This document shows positions 14,401 to 24,885 of a stretch of DNA of 64,000 bases, piece after piece. The position numbers were made by a program, and so were the translations under genes. The notes beneath the pieces are model-generated. The model had not been told where the DNA came from, searched no databases, and saw nothing but the letters and a program-made list of their open reading frames with translations. The DNA lies in assembly GCA_009869945.1 (NCBI GenBank), contig WIXG01000045.1, positions 265,918-329,917 on the forward strand, written 5' to 3'. The stretch is from Mesaphorura yosii (lineage: Eukaryota > Arthropoda > Collembola > Poduromorpha > Tullbergiidae). Numbering within the stretch: position 1 is the first letter of the stretch; the number at the start of each line of letters is the position of its first letter.

Positions 14401-17400
14401 CTTACGTGTGTATTTGTTTTTCATTTAGATCCTGGTAAGCTGGCTCACGGATTGTCCTTTCAGACCAAACCTCAAATCGTCCCGCTCATGATATGCTGAT
14501 TTTTCATAATTTTAGATTGTGTTGACGGAAGCGATGAAAGTTCGACTCTGAATCATTGCGCACCACCTGAACCGTGCCAGGAAGATCAATTCCAATGCAA
14601 GGTTAGTGCGTATCTTCGATATGAATTGTCAGCATTTCAGAAACTAATATCCTTTCTTTGCATCAGAACTTAAGATGTATAAATGCACAATGGAAATGTG
14701 ACCACGGTAGGTGCTTGTGACAGAATTAAATGTATTTCCACGTTTTACGTTTGATTGCCACTGTCTAATCAATTCTTTTTGTATTTCAGATAATGATTGC
14801 GGTAAGCCAAAAGAATGCTGAGGCGAGGAAGACCAGTCACGGTTCACGAACGCGCGAATTTTTCTACATTTTTCGTCTTGCTTGCAGGTGACGGCAGTGA
14901 TGAAGGAAAATTCTGCAATTATCCAACCTGCGCTCCGACTGATTTTACTTGCCATAACTTCAAATGCTTGAAATCAAGCTTTAGATGCGATGGAGAAGGT
15001 AAAAAATTACGTTGACTCATACAGGCGAAAATTCTCTCTTCTCGTGTTTCATACCGGCGAATCCTTGTCTTTCAGATGATTGTGGAGAATATTCGGACGA
15101 ATTGAACTGCCCGGGTAAGTACCACTTGTCTCCATTCGTGAACTCTTCCACATACTAACACTCTGTGTTTTTAATCATTACAGCAAAGAACAGTACGGAT
15201 TGTCCGAAAGGTCAGTTCCAATGCAATGACAAGACTTGCATCGACGAAAAGCTGGTCTGCAACAAGGTATCAGATTGCCCCGACGAGTCGGATGAGTCGC
15301 TGCACTGCAACGTAAACGAGTGTGCAGATGTGAAACTCAACCAATGTGCACACCGATGCGTTGACACTCCGATTTCGTTCCATTGTGAATGCGAGCCTGG
15401 CTACAAGTAGGAACTAATTTTCTACCAGCAGATGTCAACAGCAAACGATTAAACTCCGAATCCTAACCGTATGCTTTAACTTTAGGTTACTGAAAGACAA
15501 ACGAGCTTGTGAGGATATAGACGAATGTTCAGAGACGCCGGAAGTGTGCTCGCAACAGTGCCATAACATCCCTGGGTCTTACACTTGTAAATGTGACGAA
15601 CAATACTTCGAGAAGGTTGGAAATCGTTGCAAACGCCGGGATAACATCGAACCGTACATGATATTCACGAATAAGTACTACATCAGAAACATGAGTTTGG
15701 ACGGCACAAAATACAACGTGGTTCACCAAGATTTGCGAAACGTCGTAGCCTTAGATTTCGATCTCGCCGAGCAAGCTATTTACTTTGCTGACGTGACTGG
15801 GAAAACCATCTTCAAATCTGTCGAAGGCGAAATTCCAAAACCAGTTATAAGGCACGAAAGTCATGGTCTTGAAGGTATCAGCGTTGACTGGGTAGGCAGG
15901 AAACTGTACTGGTTGGACAGACATTCAAAATCTCTCGAAGTTAGGTAAGATATATTTGTAATCCTGGAGTAACTTTAACTTGCGCAACAATTGCTGGCGC
16001 ACTTGAACATATGAATTTATTTTACAATTTTAAGTGGTAATTTGGTAATGTCTTCCGGGACATGAAATTTTCCATAATGATCATTCTTCTTACCATGTTC
16101 GAGCTTGCAATCTTCCACTGTGCATAAGATTGGGTGATTTCTTCTCGGCTGCTGTGAAAATGCCTTGCGACTTCATGTACAATTCTCATCCCCGATCTGC
16201 ACTCATTCACAATTGTGTTACTGTTCCTATTGATATGATCATGTGCGATGCCCAAACGCATCACTCCGTAAACGGTTCTCTTCCCCTCAAACTTGTGTCG
16301 ACATTGTATTTACTTAACGCTGCAGTTTATTCGTTACTAAATACTTCCCTGCAAGCTCCTGCGCGATTAAGGAAGTCTAACTGCATCGTGGCGATCCTTA
16401 GATCCTGATCTAATAATTTATTGCTCTCGCGACTTTTCTTATGCACAAATGGAGGACAAGTTGAGAATTAAATAGTGCCCAGAATACAATGGTTCAGTAG
16501 ATGAGGAGATTTGTTTTCTTTTTCTGATAAGACTTCGTGTGGTGCAAGAATCTGATTCTGATTCAAATTACAAATCCGACGCGGAAAAAATGTAATTATA
16601 GAAATGTAATTATTGGAATGCGAATTTTAGCGAACTGAACGGAACCAATCGTCGTACGCTGAAGACGTCTATTTCGGATCCACGAGGTTAGTATTTCTGG
16701 CTCAATAAATAAATACTCATACCTAGTAATTGATTTTACAATGGACAATGATTTTACGTTCGACAGCTATTGTTGTGTACCCACCAAAGGCTTTGCTATT
16801 TTACACATCATGGCACCTCCAAGCGTACATTGGAAAGATGAATATGGACGGATCAAACTTCTCTATGCTTCTCAACTGGGAGCACGGAGTGGCTTGGCCA
16901 AATGCGTTGACCATTGACTATCAGAGCGAGAGACTTTACTTTGCCGATGCTCACCTCGATTACATTGACTTCATTAACTTTGACGGGTAAGCTAAATTTA
17001 AGCCTTCCACGGTGGAACTTCTGATTTTAAAATTCCTGAATTTCTTAGAACAAATCGACACACTGTCATCAAGGGCGTGCATGCACCTCACGTTTTCGCA
17101 TTGAGCTTATTCGGCGATCAGCTCTTTTACACAGACTGGAACCTCAAAGGAATTATCGCTACAAACAAGTTTAATGGAAGTAATTGGACAGTCGTGCGAA
17201 ACACCACCCACAGACCATACGATCTTCACGTTGTCCATCCTCTCCGACAAATTCAAACGCCAAATCCATGTGCACTCAATAATGGTGGTTGCAGCCATCT
17301 TTGCCTGCTCTCGTCTCAGGCGGACGGAACTCTAACTCGCACCTGCCAGTGCCCAAACCAATTTATACTTATCAATAACATGACTTGTATTGCCAACTGC

Positions 17401-20400
17401 ACGAAAGGACAACATCGATGTGGCTCAGGGGATGATAAGTGCGTTCCGCATTACTGGAAATGTGATGTAAGTGTAATTTTAGAGATTTTATATTACTTTC
17501 TGATTTCGATATTTTATTAACCTCAATTAAAATGCGAAATAGGGCGAAAAGGACTGCTTGGATGGCAGGTAAATACACAGGGCAATTAAGGCATTATGAG
17601 GAATTTCATATTCCAATTCTTTAACCATGCAATTCATCAATTCACAGTGACGAAATCAACTGCCCTGAGAGAAAATGCAAGATTGGCCAGTTTCAATGTG
17701 ATAACATGAACTGCACGAGCCCAACGGTCATCTGTGACTCCTTCAATGACTGCGGCGATGGTTCCGATGAGAAACTTTGTAGCGAAGCCTGTGGTGAAAA
17801 CGAGTTCAAGTGCGTTCGGAGTGGAAAATGTATCCTCAATTGTAAGTAAACACTTCTTGTTTCCTATTTCACGAATTCTGAAATACTCCTATTGAGGTTA
17901 CGTACTAAAAATTTCTATTGAAATATTTTTTGCAGCTTGGAAATGCGATGGTAAGTGCTGCGTAATTTTCTCTTCTATGCAACGAACGACACATTACCGA
18001 ATTTTTGTTTGTGATCAGGCGACGCGGATTGCAGTGACGGTTCGGACGAAGACAAAGCCATATGTCGTAAGTAGCGAATAGCATATGCAATGGCTTATAC
18101 TACTACAAACAATTAAAACTGAGATCGTTTTTATATCAGATAATCGCGCTTGTGATGACAAGACTGAATTCAGTTGCAAGAATGGTCGTTGTATTCCAAA
18201 GCTTTGGTACTGCGACTTTGGTAAGGCATTTCCGCATTTCGCATTCAGCGTCTTTTTAAATCTTGTGTACCATTTAACGAATTGCAAATCCTTTTCTTTT
18301 TACAGACAATGATTGCGGTAAGTGCCAACAGAATTCTCAGCATCTTGCTTCATTTTGCACTAAACACGACGCGTAATGTAATACTTTGATTTCATATCTT
18401 AGGTGACGACAGCGATGAACCGGCATTGATTTGCGTGAACCGGAACTGTACTCAAGGATGGCGTCGTTGTCCAAGTATTGGAAATACTCAGGGATACTAC
18501 AGGTGTATCCCAGACTGGCTTTTCTGTGATGGAAAGCCAGATTGTAGAGACGCGGTAAGACCGGATGGTGGATAGAAACCCTGCGGATGTAGAACTATTT
18601 CCAATCAAATGCATTGACTCTTTTAGGGTGACGAACGACTGGAGTCGTGCGCCAAATGTGATCCCGAAAGAGAATTTACGTAAGTCGAATTTTTAAAGCG
18701 ATACTTAGATAGCGATGAAAACTGCTAAAAACTTCTGCCTTTTAAATGTACAGGTGCCGAAACTCGCGATGTGTTCCAAAGTAAGTAGCATAAATTGATT
18801 TTGTTGATTAACCTTAAACATGAACCACTTTGCTAATCCATTTATTTTTCTCCTAAAGACGCTGGCTCTGTGACTTTGGTGAGTAAAGTTTTTAATATGC
18901 TAGAATTAGTGTTGTGAATAATGCATTAATTTCGATTTATTATTATTTTCTTACAGAGAACGATTGTGGTGGTTAGTGTCAAATGTTAACATTACGCATT
19001 ATAGCATTGCGCAAGCAGTTAATAATTTCCTGGATTTCAATTTAGATAACTCCGACGAAGCTGCACAAGTTTGCCCTCAAGGTTATCGTGAATGTTCCGA
19101 GTCCGAGTTCCGCTGCAGCAATGGCAAGTGTTTGCCGAAAAGATGGAGATGTGATCACGGTAATGCTCACAACTCGCAAAAATATATACTATCGTCCCTT
19201 TTATAACACGTTTTATTCTTGTGCTTTAGATGATGATTGTGGAGATGGAAGCGACGAACTGAACTGCTCAAATCATGTCTGTCGAAATGGAACATTCCAA
19301 TGTACTAGTGGCCATTGTATCGCGGCACATTTCCGTTGTGATGTGAGCACACCTGTTGCACATCAACCTTTAGGGGATCCTAGGCAAAATTAATCATTTA
19401 TTTTTAATTATCAGGGTGATCGAGATTGTCATGATCTGTCGGACGAAATTGGTTGCCCTCCACGATATCCAGACGGAAAATATTGTCCAAAAGAAAAGTT
19501 CGAGTGCGACAATCACATTTGCGTCAGCCACTCTGATTTGTGCGATGGGACGGACGATTGTCTTGATGGATCCGATGAAAAAGAAGAGATTTGCCGTGAG
19601 TACTAGCACCCATTTTTACTACAACATAAAAGAAACACATCTTAATTTCACGTTTCACTTTGTGTAGGCGATTTCACTTGTGACAAGGTCCACAGATTCC
19701 AGTGCGCCAATAACAAGTGTGTTCCCAGATATCAACTCTGTGATGGAAGGGACAACTGCGGTGACGGATCTGATGAAAACAATATGACCATCTGTGCTCC
19801 AAGACAAAGACCATGTTCATTGATAAGGTAAGGTTTGATGATTACGTGGGTAACTGCCAGGATTCTTATTTATTTCGTGTCTTGTGCTTCAGGGAATATC
19901 GTTGTGCAAACAAAAGGTGTGTGGACAAGGAGAAGGTGTGTGACTTAGCGGACGATTGCGGTGATCAGGTGAGGCATTAGACTTTGTGCTGAACAAACCC
20001 AGACCGTTACTTTTATTCATGAAATAATACATGCTTGTATTTCATTCCAGAGCGACGAACTTGGATGTCACGAAAAATTGCACTGCGCATCGGAGCAAAA
20101 TGGCGGTTGCGACCACCGTTGCCTAAACCTGACCACTGGCGCCGGCTACATTTGCACTTGCAATCCAGGCTACATCACCAGTCGGACAAACCCTAAGCGT
20201 TGCGATGATATTGACGAATGCACGACACAACACAACTGCAGCCAACTTTGTTCAAACTTGAAGGGAACATACAATTGCTCATGCCTCGAAGGATTCCACA
20301 GCGGCTCAGAGTTTGGCGTTTGTCGTGCCATTGACCCGTCTTCGTTAATCATTATGATTAGCAATGGCGCAGAAATTCGTGGACTCGGTTTCCGAAAGAA

Positions 20401-22068
20401 TATCGACATAATCAGGAATGAAGCAAGAATTGAAGCGCTTGATTACGATGTCTTCAATAAGTACCTGTACTACGTGGACAGCTCAAAGAAAACAATGAAA
20501 CGAAGTTTGATACCTGGCTATGGCGGAGCAAACATCGGCTACGGCCAAGACCTCGAAGTAAAATCTAACGGGAAGTTTACGAGCTTGGCGGTGGATTGGA
20601 TTGCCAGCAACATTTACTGGACTGAAGTTGAACAGAAGAACTCGAACAAACCCAAAGGACGCGTTATGGTCAGCACAGCTGACGGGAGGTATAGACGAAG
20701 CATTATTGGATCCGGTTTGGAGCAGCCGTCAAGCATTGTGGTGGACAGTGCCAATGGCCTCCTCGTGCTGGCGGACGCCGGATCCAACCCGAAGATAGAT
20801 TCGAGTTGGATGGACGGATCGAAGCGTTGGACAATCGTTTCTGAGAATTTAGGACAACCCACAGGCCTCGCCATCGACTACAATAACAATAATCGAATCT
20901 ACTTTGTCGATTTCAAATACGGCCGCATTGAAAGTATCAGCTCCAAAGGAACGGACAGAATAACCATTTTACAAGGCGACAATCTGCGCCATCCAATTGC
21001 GTTGGATGTGTTTGAAACAAATGTGTACTGGATTAATCGACAATCTGGCGACTTGCTACGCCAAGACAAGTTCGGACGGGGCGTGAGCGTCACACTCGAT
21101 AGAGACTTGGTCAATCCTACAGGAGTTAAAGGTAAATTTTGCTTTGCCACAATTACTGTTGTATTCGGCAAAGGAATTGGTATATTACACGTTAATTTTC
21201 TGATATTTCAGTCTTCCATCCACTCAAATACAACACGAGTGTTTCAAATCCCTGCAAGAAATCACCATGCACCCATTTATGTCTACTTTTGCCAAATTCC
21301 GGATACCGATGCGTGTGCCCGGATAACTACGCCTTCCGCAGCGGCTCCGCCACGACGTGCGATGCTCGTAAGTGATCCTCATAAAGATGTGTTTTAATGG
21401 CAAGATGAAATTATCTACACCACAATTTTACAGCTTTTGAGCGAGAAAAGGCGTTGCCAGAATCCTGTCATTGTGAGAACGGTGGATATTGCAAACTGGT
21501 TGCCGACGGCATTGAATGCGTGTGTCCACCTGACTATTCTGGACAGACGTGCACCCAGCACGTGCAGATGAAGAGAATTGACGGATCCTCATCGGTGTCC
21601 ACAGCGAGCTATGCCATTCCAATTGTGTTAATTTTAGTATTAGCACTGGGAGGCACTGCTTTCTACGTGTTCTTGAAGAAGAAGGATTTTGTTGGGAAAT
21701 CAGTAAGCCCATCCGTGTCTTTCAGACAAGGGTCCAATGTGACCTTTGGTGTAAGTATTTCATTTCATAGAACAAGTACGCAAGTGTTGAGCGAATATTA
21801 ACCGTGCCTCGCAATTGTTGAACAGGAGGGAGGAATGTCAGCAGCCGATACAAAAATCGACCTGAAGACACGAGATTTCTCGAACCCCATGTATGATGCC
21901 TCAACTAGTGATGCAGCCCCCATGCCAAGCAGCTCAAGTCATATTGCAATATTGCCCACAACAGTAATTCAAAGCTCAAGCCCACAAATTACAATCAAGC
22001 AATTTGATCCAAATTCCGAAGATTCTGGTAAAGATACTCAAACGCTGGTGAACGAAGCAGATTGCTGA
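923..22068 (+). CDS. LRP2: LRP2/megalin-like giant endocytic receptor (5' end missing)
   Basis: Multi-exon gene for a very large type I receptor of the LDL-receptor family, expected to take up many ligands at the apical surface of absorptive cells. Visible order: class A cluster of 6 repeats, EGF pair, two YWTD propeller regions, 8 class A repeats, EGF pair, four more propeller regions, 10 class A repeats, EGF pair, one propeller, 11 class A repeats, EGF pair, last propeller, two EGF modules, one membrane span and a tail with FSNPMY (FxNPxY type). The 8/10/11 cluster sizes match vertebrate megalin (7/8/10/11) and not LRP1, so LRP2 is preferred. Introns are mostly 50-100 bp, apart from two of about 0.7 kb at 11232-11927 and 15948-16630. 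Many exons in the class A clusters are unusually small. The stop codon is TGA at 22066-22068. The coordinates span introns; the start codon is not in view. Confidence 0.93.
5387..7434 (+). other. Megalin class A repeat cluster II (8 repeats)
   Basis: Eight class A repeats can be joined across introns, from the one containing [14 protein letters not shown] to the one containing [13 protein letters not shown]. The fourth repeat is encoded by exons of 37, 5, 13 and 21 nt plus part of the next exon (6189-6603 onward). All six cysteines and the SADE terminus are restored only when these micro-exons are included. The cluster size equals that of vertebrate megalin cluster II. Confidence 0.85.
11232..11927 (+). 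other. Long intron of megalin gene (about 0.7 kb)
   Basis: Between the exon ending near 11231 (propeller six) and the exon beginning about 11928 with a YWTD-type strand. It is about ten times the usual intron here. Open frames inside it have no recognisable product and no repeat was recognised. Confidence 0.6.
12655..15320 (+). other. Megalin class A repeat cluster III (10 repeats)
   Basis: Ten class A repeats are readable after exon joining. Several depend on micro-exons: 13153-13167 (15 nt), 13248-13256 (9 nt), 13660-13674 (15 nt), 13920-13937 (18 nt), 14429-14434 (6 nt) and 14790-14801 (12 nt). The third repeat is unusual, with an insertion in its acidic end ([15 protein letters not shown]). 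Two EGF modules and the seventh propeller region follow. Confidence 0.85.
15948..16630 (+). other. Long intron of megalin gene (about 0.7 kb)
   Basis: Between the exon ending at 15946 (propeller seven) and the exon starting near 16631 ([11 protein letters not shown]). Short open frames on both strands inside it have no recognisable product. Confidence 0.6.
17396..20070 (+). other. Megalin class A repeat cluster IV (11 repeats)
   Basis: Eleven class A repeats are readable, ending with the one containing [16 protein letters not shown]. Micro-exons 18306-18317 (12 nt) and 18957-18971 (15 nt) carry the short link between the CDF and DDSDE or DNSDE parts. The fifth repeat has a longer loop between its second and third cysteines. 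The following exon from 20051 is long and encodes two EGF modules and the eighth propeller. Confidence 0.85.
21610..22068 (+). other. Megalin membrane span and cytoplasmic tail
   Basis: After a last EGF module (21466-21560) comes one hydrophobic segment (about 21 residues, 21610-21675) followed by KKK, a normal stop-transfer signal. The tail is about 110 residues over two or three exons and contains FSNPMYDAS, an FxNPxY endocytosis and adaptor-binding motif, then a serine- and threonine-rich end. Only one clear NPxY is seen, whereas vertebrate megalin has more than one. Confidence 0.85.
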
Positions 22069-22522
22069 CTCTAAATCACCAGAGACTCCATCGTTCATAG
22101 ATGGTACTTAAAGCAGACAATCAATCGTATTTATAAGAAACTCAGCTGCTACTCTAATCATTCACTTTCACAATGTGCCAGAACAAGAAAACCTTTCATT
22201 GTGTGAAAGTGAGAGTATCTGTGCTGCCTGATAGTTTGAATGTGAGTGCATAACTTTGTTTTTAAATCAGTGACTTAATTTTAACTTCGAAATTGTTAAT
22301 CTGAAACTGTATTACTAGAATTTAAGTAAAATGTTCAACAATGCGTAATTACTTAAACGATAAGACTCAAGCTTACATTTAATGTACATTTTTGTATAGT
22401 TCCGTTTTAATCTTAATCTTAAGTAAGGGACACAAAGCAGCAAAGTGATAATTATTGCGTTCTTACGACTCGGTAATTTATAATCATTTTAGCCATTCAT
22501 AATTCGCGACAAATACGATATT

Positions 22523-22528
22523 TTTATT
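22523..22528 (-). terminator. Probable poly(A) signal of RING-H2 gene
   Basis: TTTATT on the plus strand (AATAAA on the minus strand), about 115 nt past the RING gene stop at 22642 and inside the expected megalin 3' UTR. Confidence 0.45.
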
Positions 22529-22587
22529 CTTAAAAAAATGGACCTGATGACAATATTTTAGAATGTAATCTAAGAATAATTTGTCAG

Positions 22588-22593
22588 AATAAA
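22588..22593 (+). terminator. Probable poly(A) signal of megalin gene
   Basis: AATAAA about 520 nt after the megalin stop. It lies only about 50 bp left of the stop of the convergent RING gene (22642). That gene's own likely signal (TTTATT on the plus strand) is at 22523-22528, so the two 3' ends probably overlap. Confidence 0.5.
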
Positions 22594-22641
22594 CGCGTTG
22601 CCAAATCCACTTAAACCTCAGTGCTCAGTTCCAACTTGGCA

Positions 22642-23526
22642 TTAAATTGTGCAGTTGCTATCACTCCCGAAGAAAATTATGCTCGCGGCCGAAACAGCAA
22701 TCGCGAGCACAAAGTCAACATAACCGCTCAGCTCCATAAGACGATCGTACACACTTGGCTTGAGTTTGGTCCGATCTTTATCACCGCCGCGGTCTGCTTT
22801 TGGGATGGGATCGCTAAAGTCCACATCCAAGTCCACAATGTCTCCGCGTTTCTCAAACTCTTGAGTGCAGTACGGACAGGACGGTAGAAGACTGTAAAAG
22901 CAACCAACATAGATTATGAAATGAATAACGAACTGTAGCTGTAGCCATCATTGTACTTACTTCTGTCTAAACCGAGCCTGAAACCATTTATTTAAACACT
23001 GGCGATGAAAAAGATGTCCGCAGGAGGTAGCAACCAATTTCTCATTCTCCTGTCCCCAGCAGCCGTATTTCCTCTTTGGCTTAGTAATCGCTCCGGTATT
23101 GCTGTTTGTCGGGGAAATAAATCAGGATAGAATAGTGGGAAATAGTGGACTTCTGCGGCTGATTGACTTGCACTCGAGACCAGTGTTTTTAACTTAATTC
23201 GACCATGCTGAATCTGAATTTGGTGAAATTTTTTTTACGGAAATGCTTCCACCCAAAGGCCTGTAACTTTGGGTGGAAGCGTTTCCGTAAAAAAAATTTC
23301 ACTAGATTCGGATTCAGCATGGTCGAATTAGGTTAGAAAACACCATTTCAAGATAAAAATCGAAATGCACTACAGCCGAATAGTATAGGTTTAGTGAGAT
23401 CAGATGAATTTATGGTATCGGCATTGGATGGGCTTACCTGAGCAATTCAGAATTCGTAGTAATTAGTTCATGTTTGCCCTTGGGCTGCTCCAATGTGTTT
23501 GAGCAAATTGCACATTCGAAACTCAT
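22642..23526 (-). CDS. Small RING-H2 finger protein with C-terminal membrane segment
   Basis: Three exons (about 23441-23526, 22965-23101, 22642-22899) give a protein of roughly 140 residues. It begins MSFECAIC, the first metal pair of a RING finger. After a basic linker come CGHLFHRQCLNKWF and CPYC, which supply the remaining ligands in the order C, H, H, C, C, C, so this is a likely E3 ubiquitin ligase. The loop between the first and second pairs is about 40 residues, longer than usual. The C-terminus has a hydrophobic stretch (VDFVLAIAVSAASIIFFG), probably a tail anchor, so it would act at a membrane facing the cytosol. The gene converges with megalin. Its first intron contains a long hairpin element. 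Confidence 0.75.
23194..23330. repeat. Long, nearly perfect hairpin (inverted repeat, arms about 64 bp)
   Basis: The left arm starts TTAATTCGACCATGCTGAAT and the right arm ends with its reverse complement. The arms are separated by only about 8 bases (GCCTGTAA) and differ at a few positions. Each arm contains an A or T tract of about eight bases and the block GGAAGC. The element lies in the first intron of the RING gene. It resembles a palindromic MITE or foldback element, or could form a strong RNA hairpin if transcribed. Confidence 0.85.
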
Positions 23527-24135
23527 CTTGGCGATTTTGTTATGACTGATGATAAGGCTTCAGGCCAAGCACTAATTTTGATTCCAATTCCGACTCCCGC
23601 CCTGAGCGCCTGGGCACACGGTTCCTCGACCAAGAAATGTGAGGAGAGCTTACCAACGACAGTACCGCGCAGCTAATTACTCCTCTGGTAACGATAACTC
23701 GCTGGGCGTTCCCTTGTTTACAAGTTAAATGAAACGTGCTACTATGTGATATTACAAAAGAGGCAACGTTTCGAAATGCACGCCACCAGTTACTGCTCGC
23801 TTTGAACTCGTCCTCTCTCCATTCGCTTATACACGTCATACATTCAAGGTGCGTTTAAAAATGTCAACATAAGATGAAGGATGACGAAAGGCACTCAAAA
23901 TGCGTTTAAATTATTTAAATGTCAACAACGAAAGAGAATGCTGAAGTTGCACACGTAATTATTGAATTGAAATGCATGGGTCGTACTCGCCTTCATTCTT
24001 AAAGGAGGACAGGCCCTGAAAATGAATATGAATCTTCAAACGATGAGGAAGTCAACTCGCATTCGCCATTGAACATTCTTACTCGAAGGTCTCTTGTCTG
24101 ACTTCCTCCAAAAAGGGCACTAGAAACGCGTCAAA
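23527..24135. other. Divergent intergenic region
   Basis: About 600 bp between the start of the RING gene (leftward) and the start of the beta-trefoil-like gene (rightward). It must hold both promoters. No TATA box or repeat could be assigned. Confidence 0.5.
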
Positions 24136-24778
24136 ATGGACGCGAAGTTCATCTGCCTCGTACTTTTTTGTGTTTACGTTTCATTGGCCAGTGCCAGGTT
24201 GGAACCTGTCAAAATTGTTAACAATGGAGTATACAAACTGGAGATTCAAAGCGAGGACAAGGTTCGTGATCTTATCTTGTCGCAAGGCTTTTATCATTGA
24301 CTGCAAGTAGAATTTCTTTTCAAGTTTCTCACTGGTACGGACAATGGTCAGACACGATCCGTGTGGAGAAATCGTCCAGAACAGAAATGGCGGTTTACTG
24401 AAACTCAAGGTAAATAGATACTCACAGTGCTGGCAAACTTGTCCTTCCCTATATTTGCGTGTGCTTGTAACATTTCTGATTGATAGATCCAAGAAGCGGC
24501 GACAGAGCATGGACAATTAGCCCAATTAACAATGTTGGAGGTTTGAAAACTCTCTGGAAAATATCGTACGTAGGCCATGGGAAGTTCCGTTTCACAAGTT
24601 TTGAGAGCGGCATGTGTCTTCGTGGTTCAGGGTGAGTGAGAATTAGAAAAGTCAATCGGAGCATTGTGTCACTCGTGCTTAGCGAACGTTGTTTCACAGG
24701 GCGAGCGCAGTGCGTGAGGCCAAATGCGAGAAGGATGACCCAGGTCAACGCTGGCTTGTGTTAGAAACATCGGAATAG
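24136..24778 (+). CDS. Small secreted beta-trefoil (lectin-like) protein
   Basis: Four exons give about 140 residues. The first exon encodes a signal peptide (MDAKFICLVLFCVYVSLASA). The rest has three sections of about 40 residues with aromatic-rich turns (QKWRFTETQ; WKISYVGHGKFRF; GQRWLVLETSE) and one motif like ricin-B repeats (GMCLRGSG... C... GQRW), suggesting a compact beta-trefoil, often sugar-binding. Only three cysteines remain in the mature part. It lies next to, and converges with, the GH30 enzyme gene. I do not recognise a specific family; a role in glycan binding is inference. Confidence 0.6.
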
Positions 24779-24816
24779 ATGGTCGCTACTCACAATGTCT
24801 TCCTTTTTCTCGGGAA

Positions 24817-24822
24817 TTTATT
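24817..24822 (-). terminator. Probable poly(A) signal of GH30 gene
   Basis: TTTATT on the plus strand, about 65 nt past the GH30 stop on the minus strand and inside the expected 3' UTR of the opposite gene. Confidence 0.55.
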
Positions 24823-24857
24823 ACAAAGCCAGTAGTCTTTTTCTTCACAATCCAAAC

Positions 24858-24863
24858 AATAAA
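24858..24863 (+). terminator. Probable poly(A) signal of beta-trefoil-like gene
   Basis: AATAAA 80 nt after the stop at 24778, just before the stop codon of the convergent GH30 gene (24886). Confidence 0.55.
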
Positions 24864-24885
24864 ATCTGTCACACAGATACAGGAA

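Noticed and set aside
16022-16408. Open frames on both strands inside a long megalin intron
   Set aside because: No recognisable product, and intron borders on both sides are well supported.
23540-23839. Minus-strand frame upstream of the RING gene
   Set aside because: It lies in the divergent promoter region, with no motif or splice link to the RING gene.
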